Program-made: the position numbers and the translations under genes | NCBI GenBank assembly: GCA_023413135.1 | Contig: JAEZQK010000055.1 | Coordinates: 1-64,000, forward strand | Length of the DNA: 64,000 bases | Source: Bacillota bacterium | GTDB taxonomy: Bacteria; Bacillota; Clostridia; Christensenellales; Aristaeellaceae | Direction of reading: 5' to 3' | Shown here: positions 52,517 through 61,312 of the stretch, one piece after another | How the letters are laid out: each line of letters starts with the position of its first letter | Numbering within the stretch: the stretch's first letter is position 1 | Notes under the pieces: generated by a model | What the model was told of the DNA's origin: nothing | What the model saw: only the letters and a program-made list of their open reading frames with translations | The model's database searches: none

Positions 52517-53632
52517 TTATTTACATTCGGATAGATATTGCATAAAATTCATTTTGTTCTCTATTGCAGATGTCGTTGGCCGCCCAAGATTCTCTCTAGA
52601 GCCAATAGCTGCATTTATTTCAATAAAACACAGTTCCTTGCTTTCTTTTGCTATTTTCAACTGAATAACCATTTCCTCGATATTATCGACACTCACTGCA
52701 TTGGGATATCCGCATCCTTTTGCAATCTGAACCAAATTGATTTTTCCAGCTACTGTAGGCATACCACCAACTGTTTCATGGGCTTCATTATTTATTACCA
52801 CATGGACCATGTTCCTTGGCGAACAAGATCCCAAAACAGCCATTGCTCCCATGTGCATCAGGACCGCGCCGTCTCCATCAATACACCACACTTTCGTATT
52901 CGGTTTACGAAGCGCTATGCCCATAGCAATCGAAGAACAATGCCCCATAGATCCGACAGTCAAAAAATCGTATATATGCGTTTGTCTGTTTTCCTCTCGG
53001 ATTTCGAATAACTCACGCGATATCTTTCCTGTTGTAGATACGACGACATCCGTACCACTTACCGCTACTATATGCCGGATTATTTCCTCCCGTATCATTG
53101 CTTTTTCATTTTTATATTTCACCTTTTCATCAAACGTCAATACATCTTTGCGGACTATAAATGCTACGCTTTTGCCATCAGCCAGCAGCGATTTGAAAGC
53201 TTCCATCTGGGTATATAATTCCGCTTCAGTTGTTTCTTTTCCAATGACGAAAGTACAAATACCTATATCCTCAAGCAATCGGATGGTTACTTCGCCTTGA
53301 AATATATGCTGTGGCTCGTCCTTCACACCAGGTTCACCACGCCATCCAATAATAAAGATACACGGGATGCCGTATATCTTATCGTTCAATAGTGAAGTAA
53401 CAGGATTGACAATATTCCCGATACCGCTGTTTTGAAGGTATACAACTGGAGTTTTTCCTGTGGCAAGATGATATCCCGCGGCTAATGCCACACAATTCCC
53501 CTCATTAGCTGCAATAATATGTTGATCAGAAATCCCAAATCTTTTCATAAGATAATTGCACAGCGGCTTAAGCTGAGAATCTGGCACACCTACAAAAAAG
53601 TCGTAGTTCGTGAGAAAATCCAGCCTCATCAT
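52517..53632 (-). CDS. aepY: Phosphonopyruvate decarboxylase
   Basis: A 371-residue thiamine-diphosphate enzyme. It has FFVGVPDSQLKPLCNYL, the catalytic ANEGNCVALAAGYHLATGK with the cofactor-activating Glu, LQNSGIGNIVNPVTSL, GEPGVKDEPQH and the cofactor/metal site WCIDGDGAVLMHMGAMAVLG with NNEAHETVGG. This layout is the phosphonopyruvate decarboxylase branch, which turns phosphonopyruvate into phosphonoacetaldehyde and drives the unfavourable mutase step. The ATG at 53632 overlaps the stop of the dehydrogenase gene. It is the third gene of a minus-strand phosphonate operon. Confidence 0.95.
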   Translation of the reverse strand: MMRLDFLTNYDFFVGVPDSQLKPLCNYLMKRFGISDQHIIAANEGNCVALAAGYHLATGKTPVVYLQNSGIGNIVNPVTSLLNDKIYGIPCIFIIGWRGEPGVKDEPQHIFQGEVTIRLLEDIGICTFVIGKETTEAELYTQMEAFKSLLADGKSVAFIVRKDVLTFDEKVKYKNEKAMIREEIIRHIVAVSGTDVVVSTTGKISRELFEIREENRQTHIYDFLTVGSMGHCSSIAMGIALRKPNTKVWCIDGDGAVLMHMGAMAVLGSCSPRNMVHVVINNEAHETVGGMPTVAGKINLVQIAKGCGYPNAVSVDNIEEMVIQLKIAKESKELCFIEINAAIGSRENLGRPTTSAIENKMNFMQYLSECK

Positions 53633-54756
53633 TGTTTCTCCTTTTCATTTAGCTTAACGATCTGACAATAAAGGGAATAAATTATCTCTTCGCTAAGGTG
53701 TACAGGGGTATTCTTTAACCGTATGGGATTTACAGATTTTGTTAGCAAAATCAAATCATCATTTTTGTCCGTTTCGGGAGAATTCATGGAAAAGCGTGCA
53801 AGCATATCCTCAAACATATGGATTGCATGCGTTATCGTATCCGCCCCAAGGGTCGCTGCAATAGCTTCGAATATGTCCTGGAGGTAGATACTTCCTCTTG
53901 AATCAATGCATTTATCCAAGTTATATTCCATATACTTCCACAAAGGCGGAAGGCAACGTGAAACAGCATGCCCATGAGGAAGCTGATATAAAGATGTCAG
54001 TTTATAGCTCATCGCATGTGCTGCCGTTGTTTGTGTAATATTGATTGCTCGTCCGGCATAGTTTGCTGCCAACATGATCTTCGCGGCAGCCTCATCCGAA
54101 TTGCCATGGATATAAGCATCCATGTTAGCCCATATCATTTCAATTGCCAGTTTAGAATATAACTTGCTCTCATTATTTGAGTTCACAGACCACCATGATT
54201 CAATGCCCTGACATAACGCATCAAGCATGGTGCATTTTTTCTGATATAGCGGTAATGTACGCAGAAGCTTGTTATCAAGAATAGCATAATCTGGAATGAT
54301 ACTGTCATGCGTTACAGATTGTTTCTCCCCCTGATAATAAATAACTGCATAACGGGTTGACTCGCTGCCCGTCCCCGCAGTCGTGGGGATTGCAATTAAT
54401 GGGATCCCGCTATCCTTATACGTCTGCGTAAGGTAGTTTTTGTCCGGATCCATCCGGCAATAGAGTCTGACACACTTTGCCACATCAATCGAACTACCGC
54501 CGCCTATTGCGACGATAGTATCACATTCAGCATCATTAAACAGTTTTATGCACCTGCAAACATCCTCATAAAGCGGATTTGATGTAAAACCGTTGAACTG
54601 AACATGTGGCACAGCAATTGCATCAAAGTACTCTTTAACGGGCAGATACGGAAATGCTTGATCACAAACCAAAAGGTATCGCTTTGTTGCCAGCGATTCC
54701 AAAATCTCTTTTAATCTTGCGCAGCTGTCAGCACCGCAAAAGATCGTTTGGGTCAT
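53629..54756 (-). CDS. Iron-containing alcohol dehydrogenase, probable phosphonoacetaldehyde reductase
   Basis: A 375-residue group III alcohol dehydrogenase. Seen are the nucleotide motif VAIGGGSSIDVAKCVRLY, IPTTAGTGSESTRYAV, the metal-binding Asp and His region LDALCQGIESWWSVNS, and TTAAHAMSYKLTSLYQLPHGHAVSRCLPPLW. In phosphonate clusters such as those for fosfomycin and phosphinothricin, members of this family reduce phosphonoacetaldehyde to 2-hydroxyethylphosphonate. Its position between PEP mutase and phosphonopyruvate decarboxylase supports that role. No 2-aminoethylphosphonate transaminase gene is seen. The ATG follows GGAGG, three bases after the PEP mutase gene. Confidence 0.9.
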   Translation of the reverse strand: MTQTIFCGADSCARLKEILESLATKRYLLVCDQAFPYLPVKEYFDAIAVPHVQFNGFTSNPLYEDVCRCIKLFNDAECDTIVAIGGGSSIDVAKCVRLYCRMDPDKNYLTQTYKDSGIPLIAIPTTAGTGSESTRYAVIYYQGEKQSVTHDSIIPDYAILDNKLLRTLPLYQKKCTMLDALCQGIESWWSVNSNNESKLYSKLAIEMIWANMDAYIHGNSDEAAAKIMLAANYAGRAINITQTTAAHAMSYKLTSLYQLPHGHAVSRCLPPLWKYMEYNLDKCIDSRGSIYLQDIFEAIAATLGADTITHAIHMFEDMLARFSMNSPETDKNDDLILLTKSVNPIRLKNTPVHLSEEIIYSLYCQIVKLNEKEKQ

Positions 54757-54759
54757 GAT

Positions 54760-56775
54760 TTATTCCTCCGGGATGAGCGTCAAAATATCTTTAATCGACA
54801 TGCACATGTCATCGGCTTCCTTTGCTCTATGGTTTTCCAGGATTGCCAAAGCTGTCCTTTGCATTGCAGGAAATCCACTGCGAGTAAGCTGGTTTGCATA
54901 AATTACGATATTGACACCGCGCCTTGCGAACTCATCCTCTGTCACTGTATTGAACGATGTAGGAACAACTACAATAGGTGTCGTTGCATCCTTCGCGCGA
55001 AATTTCTCAACAAACTCGAATATCTCACCCGGTTCTTTCTTCCGGCTATGAATCATAATGCCATCGGCTCCTGCGGCAGTAAATGCAAAGGCACGAGTTA
55101 GCGCATCCTCCATCCCCCGTTCAAGGATTAGGCTTTCAATGCGGGCAATGATCATGAACTCGCTAGTTTTCTGCGCTCTCTTGCCAGCCGTAATTTTTGC
55201 GCTGAAATTTTCGATGCTATCTTGTGACTGCTCCACCTCGGTGCCAAAAAGAGAATTCTTCTTAAGCCCCGTCTTGTCCTCAATAATGACAGCTGAAACA
55301 CCCATACGTTCAAGGGTCTTCACCGTATATACAAAATGCTCGGTCAAGCCACCAGTATCCCCGTCAAGAATAATCGGCTTTGTAGTCACTTCCATGATAT
55401 CATCAATGGTACGCATGCGCGAAGACATATCTACCAGTTCGATGTCCGGCTTTCCTTTTGCCGTAGAATCACATAGGCTTGATACCCACATTCCATCGAA
55501 CTGATATGCTTTTCCTTCCTGGTATACGATCGTTTTTTCAGCAATCAACCCAGTGATCCCACTGTGCGCTTCGATGATACTGATAAGCGGCTTGATTGCA
55601 AGCAGCCTGCGTAACCTGCCTCGCCGGATATCCGGAATAGACAAGCGTGCCCGGCTCTCCTTCTCAAGCTCCGCATATTTACCCTCCCGAGAATAAGGAA
55701 ATTCAACAAGCGTTCCGCCATACTCTGCCAAGACTGACACAACCTCATCACGAACAGGCTTTTGAAAGCCTTCGTTCCAGTCGTCGCCATGAACAACATA
55801 GGTCGGTTGCAGCTTGCGTAGGACATCCGCATAACTAAGTGTCTTTTGCACAAGGACATTGTGTACGCCATAGATGTTCTTAAATAACGATAACCTTTCT
55901 TCAAGAGGCATCATGGGAAAGCGTCTATAGCTTGCGACTGCTTCATCAGAAAGCACACCAATAGTTAGTTTACCCAAACTGGAAGCCTTTCTGATGATCG
56001 CAATATGTCCGCTATGGACCATATCCGTAGAGAAACACATATATACGCTTCGCCGCTCAACCTCCCGTACCTTTACAGAAATCACAGCTAAATCTTCCGG
56101 TGTATCAATTTCGCTGCAAAGTGCATTCTTGACATCCAGTATCTCAATTGCACATTTGTCAGACACCTCATTAAGCGCGCTTTCGGCATAGCATTTGACC
56201 TTCCCTGTCTCGCAGAAAGCAATAATATTCTGAAGCCAGATTCTCCAGTCATTTTTCAGGAGCTTATAGATTGGCTGGACCGCCATGGCATCGGTAAAAA
56301 ACTCAACACCAACCTTCAAAACCTTGCCATCTTTGACCACGGCTTTAAAGTCTTTTTCTGGTAGTTCAAGCGTAGAGCTCGCTGCGATACAGCTCGTTCC
56401 ATATGCGAGAATAGACTCAAATACACTATTTTCAAACACAAGGTCGCCATGCATGAGAATAATGTCATCGTCCAATTCTTCTCTAGCACAGTAAATCGAA
56501 TAAATGTAATTTGTCTCCGCATAGATCGGATTTCTCACAAATGTATAATGCAATGGTAATTCAAGCGAATGGCAATAATTCACAAGAATATCGTCAAACA
56601 TTCCGGTGGTCATAACGACTTCTCTGATACCTGCTTCCGAAATCTGCTTTAGCTGACGGCTTAATATGGTATCACTCTTTGATATCTCCGTCATGCATTT
56701 CGGGTGTTCGCTCGTTAGTACGCCCATACGCCTTCCAAGACCGGAGTTAAGTATCAGGGCCTTCATACCATCCAT
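54760..56775 (-). CDS. pepM: Trifunctional protein: two nucleotidyltransferase domains plus phosphoenolpyruvate mutase
   Basis: A 671-residue fusion. Residues 1-235 form a LicC/PntC-like nucleotidyltransferase: ILNSGLGRRMGVLTSEHPKCM, NPIYAETNYIYSIY, ILMHGDLVFE. Residues 240-375 form a TagD/GCT-like cytidylyltransferase: MVHSGHIAIIRKA with HxGH and YVVHGDDWNE. Residues 385-671 are PEP mutase: GLIAEKTIVYQ, ILDGDTGGLTE, IIEDKTGLKKNSLFG with the mutase EDKx5NS motif, and IIARIESLILERG. It isomerises phosphoenolpyruvate to phosphonopyruvate and probably activates the final phosphonate as a CMP ester. The start is either ATG at 56775 or at 56766, both with weak sites. First gene of the phosphonate operon. 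Confidence 0.93.
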   Translation of the reverse strand: MDGMKALILNSGLGRRMGVLTSEHPKCMTEISKSDTILSRQLKQISEAGIREVVMTTGMFDDILVNYCHSLELPLHYTFVRNPIYAETNYIYSIYCAREELDDDIILMHGDLVFENSVFESILAYGTSCIAASSTLELPEKDFKAVVKDGKVLKVGVEFFTDAMAVQPIYKLLKNDWRIWLQNIIAFCETGKVKCYAESALNEVSDKCAIEILDVKNALCSEIDTPEDLAVISVKVREVERRSVYMCFSTDMVHSGHIAIIRKASSLGKLTIGVLSDEAVASYRRFPMMPLEERLSLFKNIYGVHNVLVQKTLSYADVLRKLQPTYVVHGDDWNEGFQKPVRDEVVSVLAEYGGTLVEFPYSREGKYAELEKESRARLSIPDIRRGRLRRLLAIKPLISIIEAHSGITGLIAEKTIVYQEGKAYQFDGMWVSSLCDSTAKGKPDIELVDMSSRMRTIDDIMEVTTKPIILDGDTGGLTEHFVYTVKTLERMGVSAVIIEDKTGLKKNSLFGTEVEQSQDSIENFSAKITAGKRAQKTSEFMIIARIESLILERGMEDALTRAFAFTAAGADGIMIHSRKKEPGEIFEFVEKFRAKDATTPIVVVPTSFNTVTEDEFARRGVNIVIYANQLTRSGFPAMQRTALAILENHRAKEADDMCMSIKDILTLIPEE

Positions 56776-56808
56776 CACACTTTCTTAGGTAATCTATGAC
56801 CGGTTTTC

Positions 56809-57093
56809 TCACTTGCTCTCGCCGTTGTTGTCGCCCGGATTGAACTCTACAACTTCTTCTTCCATTTCCTTCTTCGCATTCTCGTCAATCCTAAGCGCTT
56901 TGCTAACTTTCTTCTTGGCACGTCTCCAATAGATCGTCACGAAGGCACCAACGGCGATAGCGACACCCGCAATTGCTTGAATCGCATAGGTTGTCACGGA
57001 TGGATCGATGTAGGCATGCGCAGATCGTGAAAATAAAAGTGTGAAACATATATTAAAGTACAGAACACCGAGCATCTTCCCCAATTTCCTCAT
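56809..57093 (-). CDS. Small membrane protein with AYIDP motif
   Basis: A 94-residue protein. It has a signal-like start MRKLGKMLGVLYFNICFTLLFSRSAHA with a possible cleavage before AYIDPS, a second hydrophobic segment YAIQAIAGVAIAVGAFVTIYW and a charged tail ending EFNPGDNNGESK. Small proteins with A-Y-I-D-P-[GS]-x-[GT] followed by a membrane helix repeatedly occur near sulfatase-type and phosphotransferase genes of surface glycans. It may be a membrane adaptor for the fusion protein encoded just upstream. Start at 57093 is favoured; the ATG at 57111 has no binding site. Confidence 0.7.
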   Translation of the reverse strand: MRKLGKMLGVLYFNICFTLLFSRSAHAYIDPSVTTYAIQAIAGVAIAVGAFVTIYWRRAKKKVSKALRIDENAKKEMEEEVVEFNPGDNNGESK

Positions 57094-57137
57094 GATAAGC
57101 ACCATCCTCATTTTTATTTTACCTCAAGCATTTCGGA

Positions 57138-59243
57138 TTATTGCTTGATGGCAGACCGTGTTTTCAGTCTGTCGAGAATATATCGACATCCTATTTCGCC
57201 GCTGTACCCGAAATTTGCAATATATTTTTCCCGCAATTCAAGAATTGTTGTGCGGTATTCTCCGGATTCCCTGAGCAACCGCTCAAGTTTATCATATAGG
57301 CCATCCAAAGCAGCCGGTGCCACACGTATTCCAATTTTGTCACGCAGTGCAAACTCCAAAGGCTCAATACCCAGTTTCTCATATTCTCCATTGTGTATTT
57401 TGGGTGGGGTATCGATAAACACGGCAGGTTTACAGGTCACAAACGCAAATTCATACGCCGTGCCGGACCAGTCGGTAATGACAATATCGGAATCAAAAAT
57501 AGATGTATTCCCTGAGAAATCAAGCTCAAAAGCCAAATCGCCACCGCCGTAATCTGCATAGCGGGCCACAATGGCATCCATCTTTGGCTTGTAGCGCTTG
57601 ATGTACTCCGGATGTGGACGAACCACAACCTCGAATCCCTTTCCCAGCAGTTCTTTCAGCAATTCATCAATGCAATGATCGAGAATATTATCCGTCTGCC
57701 ATGATGGCGCGATAAGGACCTTCTTTCGTGTCCTTTCCATCTTTTCCATCTTCTCATATCCGGCATACAGTTTCTCAAGCTGTCCATATCCGCATAAGAT
57801 AAGCTTCTTTGCCGGCAGATTATATATCTCTTCCGTCTTCCTGATTTCAGCAAATTGAAACTCCCCAACACAAAGGATCGTATCATAATGATCCAGTGCA
57901 CCGGTGTGCAAGACCATATGTGTGCTTAGCGGATAATGGAATAGATATACATATTCTATATCCTTACGCACAAAACTTCGCTTAATGTGGTAGTTGCCAA
58001 GGTCTGACATTGTCATAACAACCATATCTGCGTCCATCTTGAGCATCAGTGTTATAAGCCGCTTTTCACCAATATAGTATGACTTAATTCGTGTTTGCTG
58101 ATTCGCCTTCTCAAAGATCGCATCGTCCGGGTCGCTGGTCACATAATGTATGGTGATATTAGAGCGTTTCAACAATTCTTCTATTATGTTCTCAAAATAC
58201 TTATAAAAACCATTCTTTTCGGAATAAAAGACCAAGTGCTTGTTTCCCACAGAAAAGAAACGCTTATAATCCGCCTTTTCTCGCTTTGCGTTTGCATAAT
58301 AGGCTAATAGTTTTTTCCCTCCGAGATTTTCCAGTGAAGCAAGCTCCTTTTTGCTTTTCTCTAATTCAGCAAAATTAACGAACTTTTTGGGGCTTATAAT
58401 CTTGTTCAAGGTAATCAGTTGTAAAATCGCATACAGATTACCGATGGTCCAGTACAGCGCCACCCCATAGGGTACAAACCAACCAAGATAAAGCGATAAT
58501 CCAACCGATAGCACCATAGTTCCGTATTGATTCAACTTTCCTTGCTCGGATTGCAGAATATTTGCACGGTTCTGAATCACACACAAAAAAAATGAAGAAA
58601 GACCCGCCATAAGCGGTGATAGTATCATGATCCCCTTTGTCACATTAGGAATCCAGCTAACATCCAGACCAAGAAAGCTCGTCTGTAAACTGCTGATGGA
58701 AGATAAAATCTGCGGAATTTCAAGCGACGGAAACTGATTGCCCAAAGACATAAATGCATCCGTAAATTTACCACTTCGGACTGCTTCAATTACAGAAAGC
58801 TGAATGGAGGAAGCGGTCGTATCTGCCCCAACAAGATTCCCGGTAATCGATACAAGAGCCGATATAAGTTCTTCGGGCAATCGAAGCAAATGGTTTAGCG
58901 GGTGATAGATAACATCGATCAATCCCATAAGAAGGATGATCTGGATGGCCAGTGGGATTAAACTTGCCAGCGGGTTATATTTTGCGCGTTTAAAGATACT
59001 GGCTTGCTCATCGGCAATCCGATCCGAGTCACCAAAGAATTTTGCCTTCATGAAATTGATTTCCGGTTGGATTTGAACAATTTTAATAGAATTCTTATGA
59101 ACCCATATGGATACCGGCAACAAAATCACTTTAGTAAGTAATGTAAATATGATAATAGCCAGACCATAATTTCTGAAGGCCTGATAACAAAAATTCATCA
59201 GATATCCAAGCGGGACGCTAAGAAACGAAATTAATGCCGCCAT
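57138..59243 (-). CDS. Fusion: YidC-like membrane insertase plus CDP-glycerol glycerophosphotransferase-like domain
   Basis: A 701-residue fusion. Residues 1-310 are a YidC/Oxa1-like membrane domain of about five hydrophobic segments, with VKIVQIQPEINFMKAKFFGDSDRIADEQASIFKRAKYNPLASLIPLAIQ-like order, the usual cytoplasmic coiled hairpin, and SLYLGWFVPYGVALYWTIGNLYAILQ. The position of the conserved substrate-groove arginine appears as Lys (LLTKVILLP). Residues 330-700 are a Glyphos_transf (TagB/TagF-like) domain with LIAPSWQTDNIL, VVRPHPEYIKRY and IVITDWSGTAYEFAF. The ATG at 59243 follows AAAGGG. It likely transfers a phosphorus-containing group to a membrane-linked glycan. Confidence 0.9.
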   Translation of the reverse strand: MAALISFLSVPLGYLMNFCYQAFRNYGLAIIIFTLLTKVILLPVSIWVHKNSIKIVQIQPEINFMKAKFFGDSDRIADEQASIFKRAKYNPLASLIPLAIQIILLMGLIDVIYHPLNHLLRLPEELISALVSITGNLVGADTTASSIQLSVIEAVRSGKFTDAFMSLGNQFPSLEIPQILSSISSLQTSFLGLDVSWIPNVTKGIMILSPLMAGLSSFFLCVIQNRANILQSEQGKLNQYGTMVLSVGLSLYLGWFVPYGVALYWTIGNLYAILQLITLNKIISPKKFVNFAELEKSKKELASLENLGGKKLLAYYANAKREKADYKRFFSVGNKHLVFYSEKNGFYKYFENIIEELLKRSNITIHYVTSDPDDAIFEKANQQTRIKSYYIGEKRLITLMLKMDADMVVMTMSDLGNYHIKRSFVRKDIEYVYLFHYPLSTHMVLHTGALDHYDTILCVGEFQFAEIRKTEEIYNLPAKKLILCGYGQLEKLYAGYEKMEKMERTRKKVLIAPSWQTDNILDHCIDELLKELLGKGFEVVVRPHPEYIKRYKPKMDAIVARYADYGGGDLAFELDFSGNTSIFDSDIVITDWSGTAYEFAFVTCKPAVFIDTPPKIHNGEYEKLGIEPLEFALRDKIGIRVAPAALDGLYDKLERLLRESGEYRTTILELREKYIANFGYSGEIGCRYILDRLKTRSAIKQ

Positions 59244-59385
59244 AGAAAAACCCTTTCGCACATATACCATAAACTTTCAAAGGCAATATATTTTAACACA
59301 AAATTCTAACAAACACAAATGTAAATAAATGATGCAGGGCAACCGCATTTAGCACTTTTTGTAAATGGTATAATTTAAACAGTGA

Positions 59386-59413
59386 TTGCAATCTTTCAAA
59401 AGCCTGATATAAT
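59386..59413 (+). promoter_or_regulatory. Promoter of the LtaS-like gene
   Basis: TTGCAA (59386-59391), a 16-bp spacer ending TGA, and a perfect TATAAT (59408-59413). Confidence 0.7.
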
Positions 59414-59478
59414 GCTACATGATGGTTTGCGGCAAAGATTGTTCCGCACAATATCAGATTCAAAGGGGATTGATATTT

Positions 59479-61266
59479 ATGTCGAAGAAAAATGCGAAGC
59501 AGCTAATTATTTATTTTTTTCTGACCGGATTCTTCTTCGCCTTTACCTTATTCATTTATGCACCGCTCGAAATGTATTTGGGGAATATTAACGAATTTTC
59601 GTTTCAGCTAAGTATGTTCTGGTGGATGCCCGTACTTACCGGAATAGCGGCAACTGGACTAGTGGTTGGAGTAGGATTACTTATAAATTTAGTTTTTAAG
59701 CGAAGCGGCGCAATTTTATATGGAGCTTCAGTTTTTGCGCTTGGATTGGCATGTTATATTCAAGGGAATTTTTTGGGATTAAGATTGGGCGTATTAAATG
59801 GTTCTCCGGTAGCTTGGGAAGATTATACAATGCCGATATTAAAGGATATTTTCGTCTGGGTAGCTATAATAGTAATAGTACTTGCTTTTACACATTTTTT
59901 GAGGGGTCGAACTATACGGGTTTTGGGCATTATATCAGTTGTTTTGATTGCTATCCAAGGTGTAGCGTTGACTGTTTCTCTGGCATCAACAGATTATACA
60001 AGAAGTAACGAAGAAGCCAAACGAATCCTCTCAGATAAAGGCTTATTTGAGTTTTCAAGTAAAAAGAATGTTGTTGTATTTATATTGGATATGTTTGATG
60101 ACACATATTTTAAAACCCTTCTCGAAAGAGAGCCGAGTTTTGCCGATAAATTCACGGGATTTACACATTTCACAAATTCTGTAGGAAGCGCAAGCACAAC
60201 AGCCTACGGAATAGGCACAATTTTTACAGGGCGATACCTATTGAATGGCGGCTCTAGCTATGGGGATATGGTAAATAGAGAATGTGCAATAACAGACTTT
60301 TATAATGATCTGTTAAAAAATAGGGTTCGGTTGGGAATGTATTCGCCTAGTGTACCAGGCGTGCTTTATGAGAAGTTATATAATTACTGTGAAGTGGATT
60401 CAACAACCGCTTATATACCAGATAAAACAGCCTTACTCAAGAACGTATATAAGCTTGTCTTAAGTAAATATGCACCTGATGTGCTAAAACCTCTTGTATG
60501 GATTAAAGGGAATGAATTTGCAAACATAACAAAAAACAGCATAAACAGGTATAGCAGGAATAACAGCGATTTTGTACCGCTATTGAATACTTCTGCAGCT
60601 ACCATGAACAATTCAGAGGCATCTGTTAAGTTTATCCATATAGAAGCCACACATTATCCATACACAATCGATAAAAACGGTGGTACGGTACCTGAGAGCC
60701 AATCCAGTGATTTAATTGCCGCTGAAGGAACACTCAATATTACTTTAGAGTACTTTAATAAAATGAAAGAGTTAGGGATCTATGAAGATGCAACGATTAT
60801 TATATGTGCAGACCATGGTTATTATTGGGATGGTGTTTTAACCAATCCGGTTTTACTTGTTAAGAAGTCAGGGGATATCGGTGCGATGAAGTCAAGTAAC
60901 GCACCTGTTTGTCATCTGGATTTACACGCAACGATTATGGATGACTTAGGGTATAATACTGACCATAAATACGGAAAGTCTGTTTTTGAAATTGAGCCGG
61001 GCGAAACAAGAAATCGTAAGTTTTATCAGTACTATCTTAGTGAATCGAATCATATCGATGACCGATTTCGCCTTATTGAATACAGCGTTTCGGATGATTC
61101 CAACCTTAGAAAAGCATTCAGGCTTACCGATAGAGAAATCACTATTGATGGTAATATAATTCCACACAAAGAGAACTGCGAATATTGCTTGTCAGGTGCT
61201 TATGATGCGGAAGACCCCGATACTCCTAACAATGTGATGTTAATTCACAACCAGATCAAGAAATAA
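59479..61266 (+). CDS. Membrane sulfatase-fold protein, LtaS/phosphoglycerol-transferase-like
   Basis: A 595-residue protein. Five hydrophobic segments occupy the first 200 residues. From about residue 205 an extracellular alkaline-phosphatase/sulfatase domain follows: VVVFILDMFDDTYF with a metal Asp, NSVGSASTTAYGIGTIFTG with a Thr in the nucleophile position, HIEATHYPY and ICADHGYYWDG with metal Asp and His. LtaS, OpgB and phosphoethanolamine transferases share that architecture and transfer phosphoglycerol or related groups from a lipid to a glycan. Start ATG at 59479 follows AAAGGGG. It is divergent from the YidC fusion gene. Which group it transfers is not known; a phosphonate is possible. 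Confidence 0.88.
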   Translation: MSKKNAKQLIIYFFLTGFFFAFTLFIYAPLEMYLGNINEFSFQLSMFWWMPVLTGIAATGLVVGVGLLINLVFKRSGAILYGASVFALGLACYIQGNFLGLRLGVLNGSPVAWEDYTMPILKDIFVWVAIIVIVLAFTHFLRGRTIRVLGIISVVLIAIQGVALTVSLASTDYTRSNEEAKRILSDKGLFEFSSKKNVVVFILDMFDDTYFKTLLEREPSFADKFTGFTHFTNSVGSASTTAYGIGTIFTGRYLLNGGSSYGDMVNRECAITDFYNDLLKNRVRLGMYSPSVPGVLYEKLYNYCEVDSTTAYIPDKTALLKNVYKLVLSKYAPDVLKPLVWIKGNEFANITKNSINRYSRNNSDFVPLLNTSAATMNNSEASVKFIHIEATHYPYTIDKNGGTVPESQSSDLIAAEGTLNITLEYFNKMKELGIYEDATIIICADHGYYWDGVLTNPVLLVKKSGDIGAMKSSNAPVCHLDLHATIMDDLGYNTDHKYGKSVFEIEPGETRNRKFYQYYLSESNHIDDRFRLIEYSVSDDSNLRKAFRLTDREITIDGNIIPHKENCEYCLSGAYDAEDPDTPNNVMLIHNQIKK

Positions 61267-61312
61267 TGATAGGCGACGCACCAGCCATTTTCTTCGTCCC
61301 TATAACCATGTA

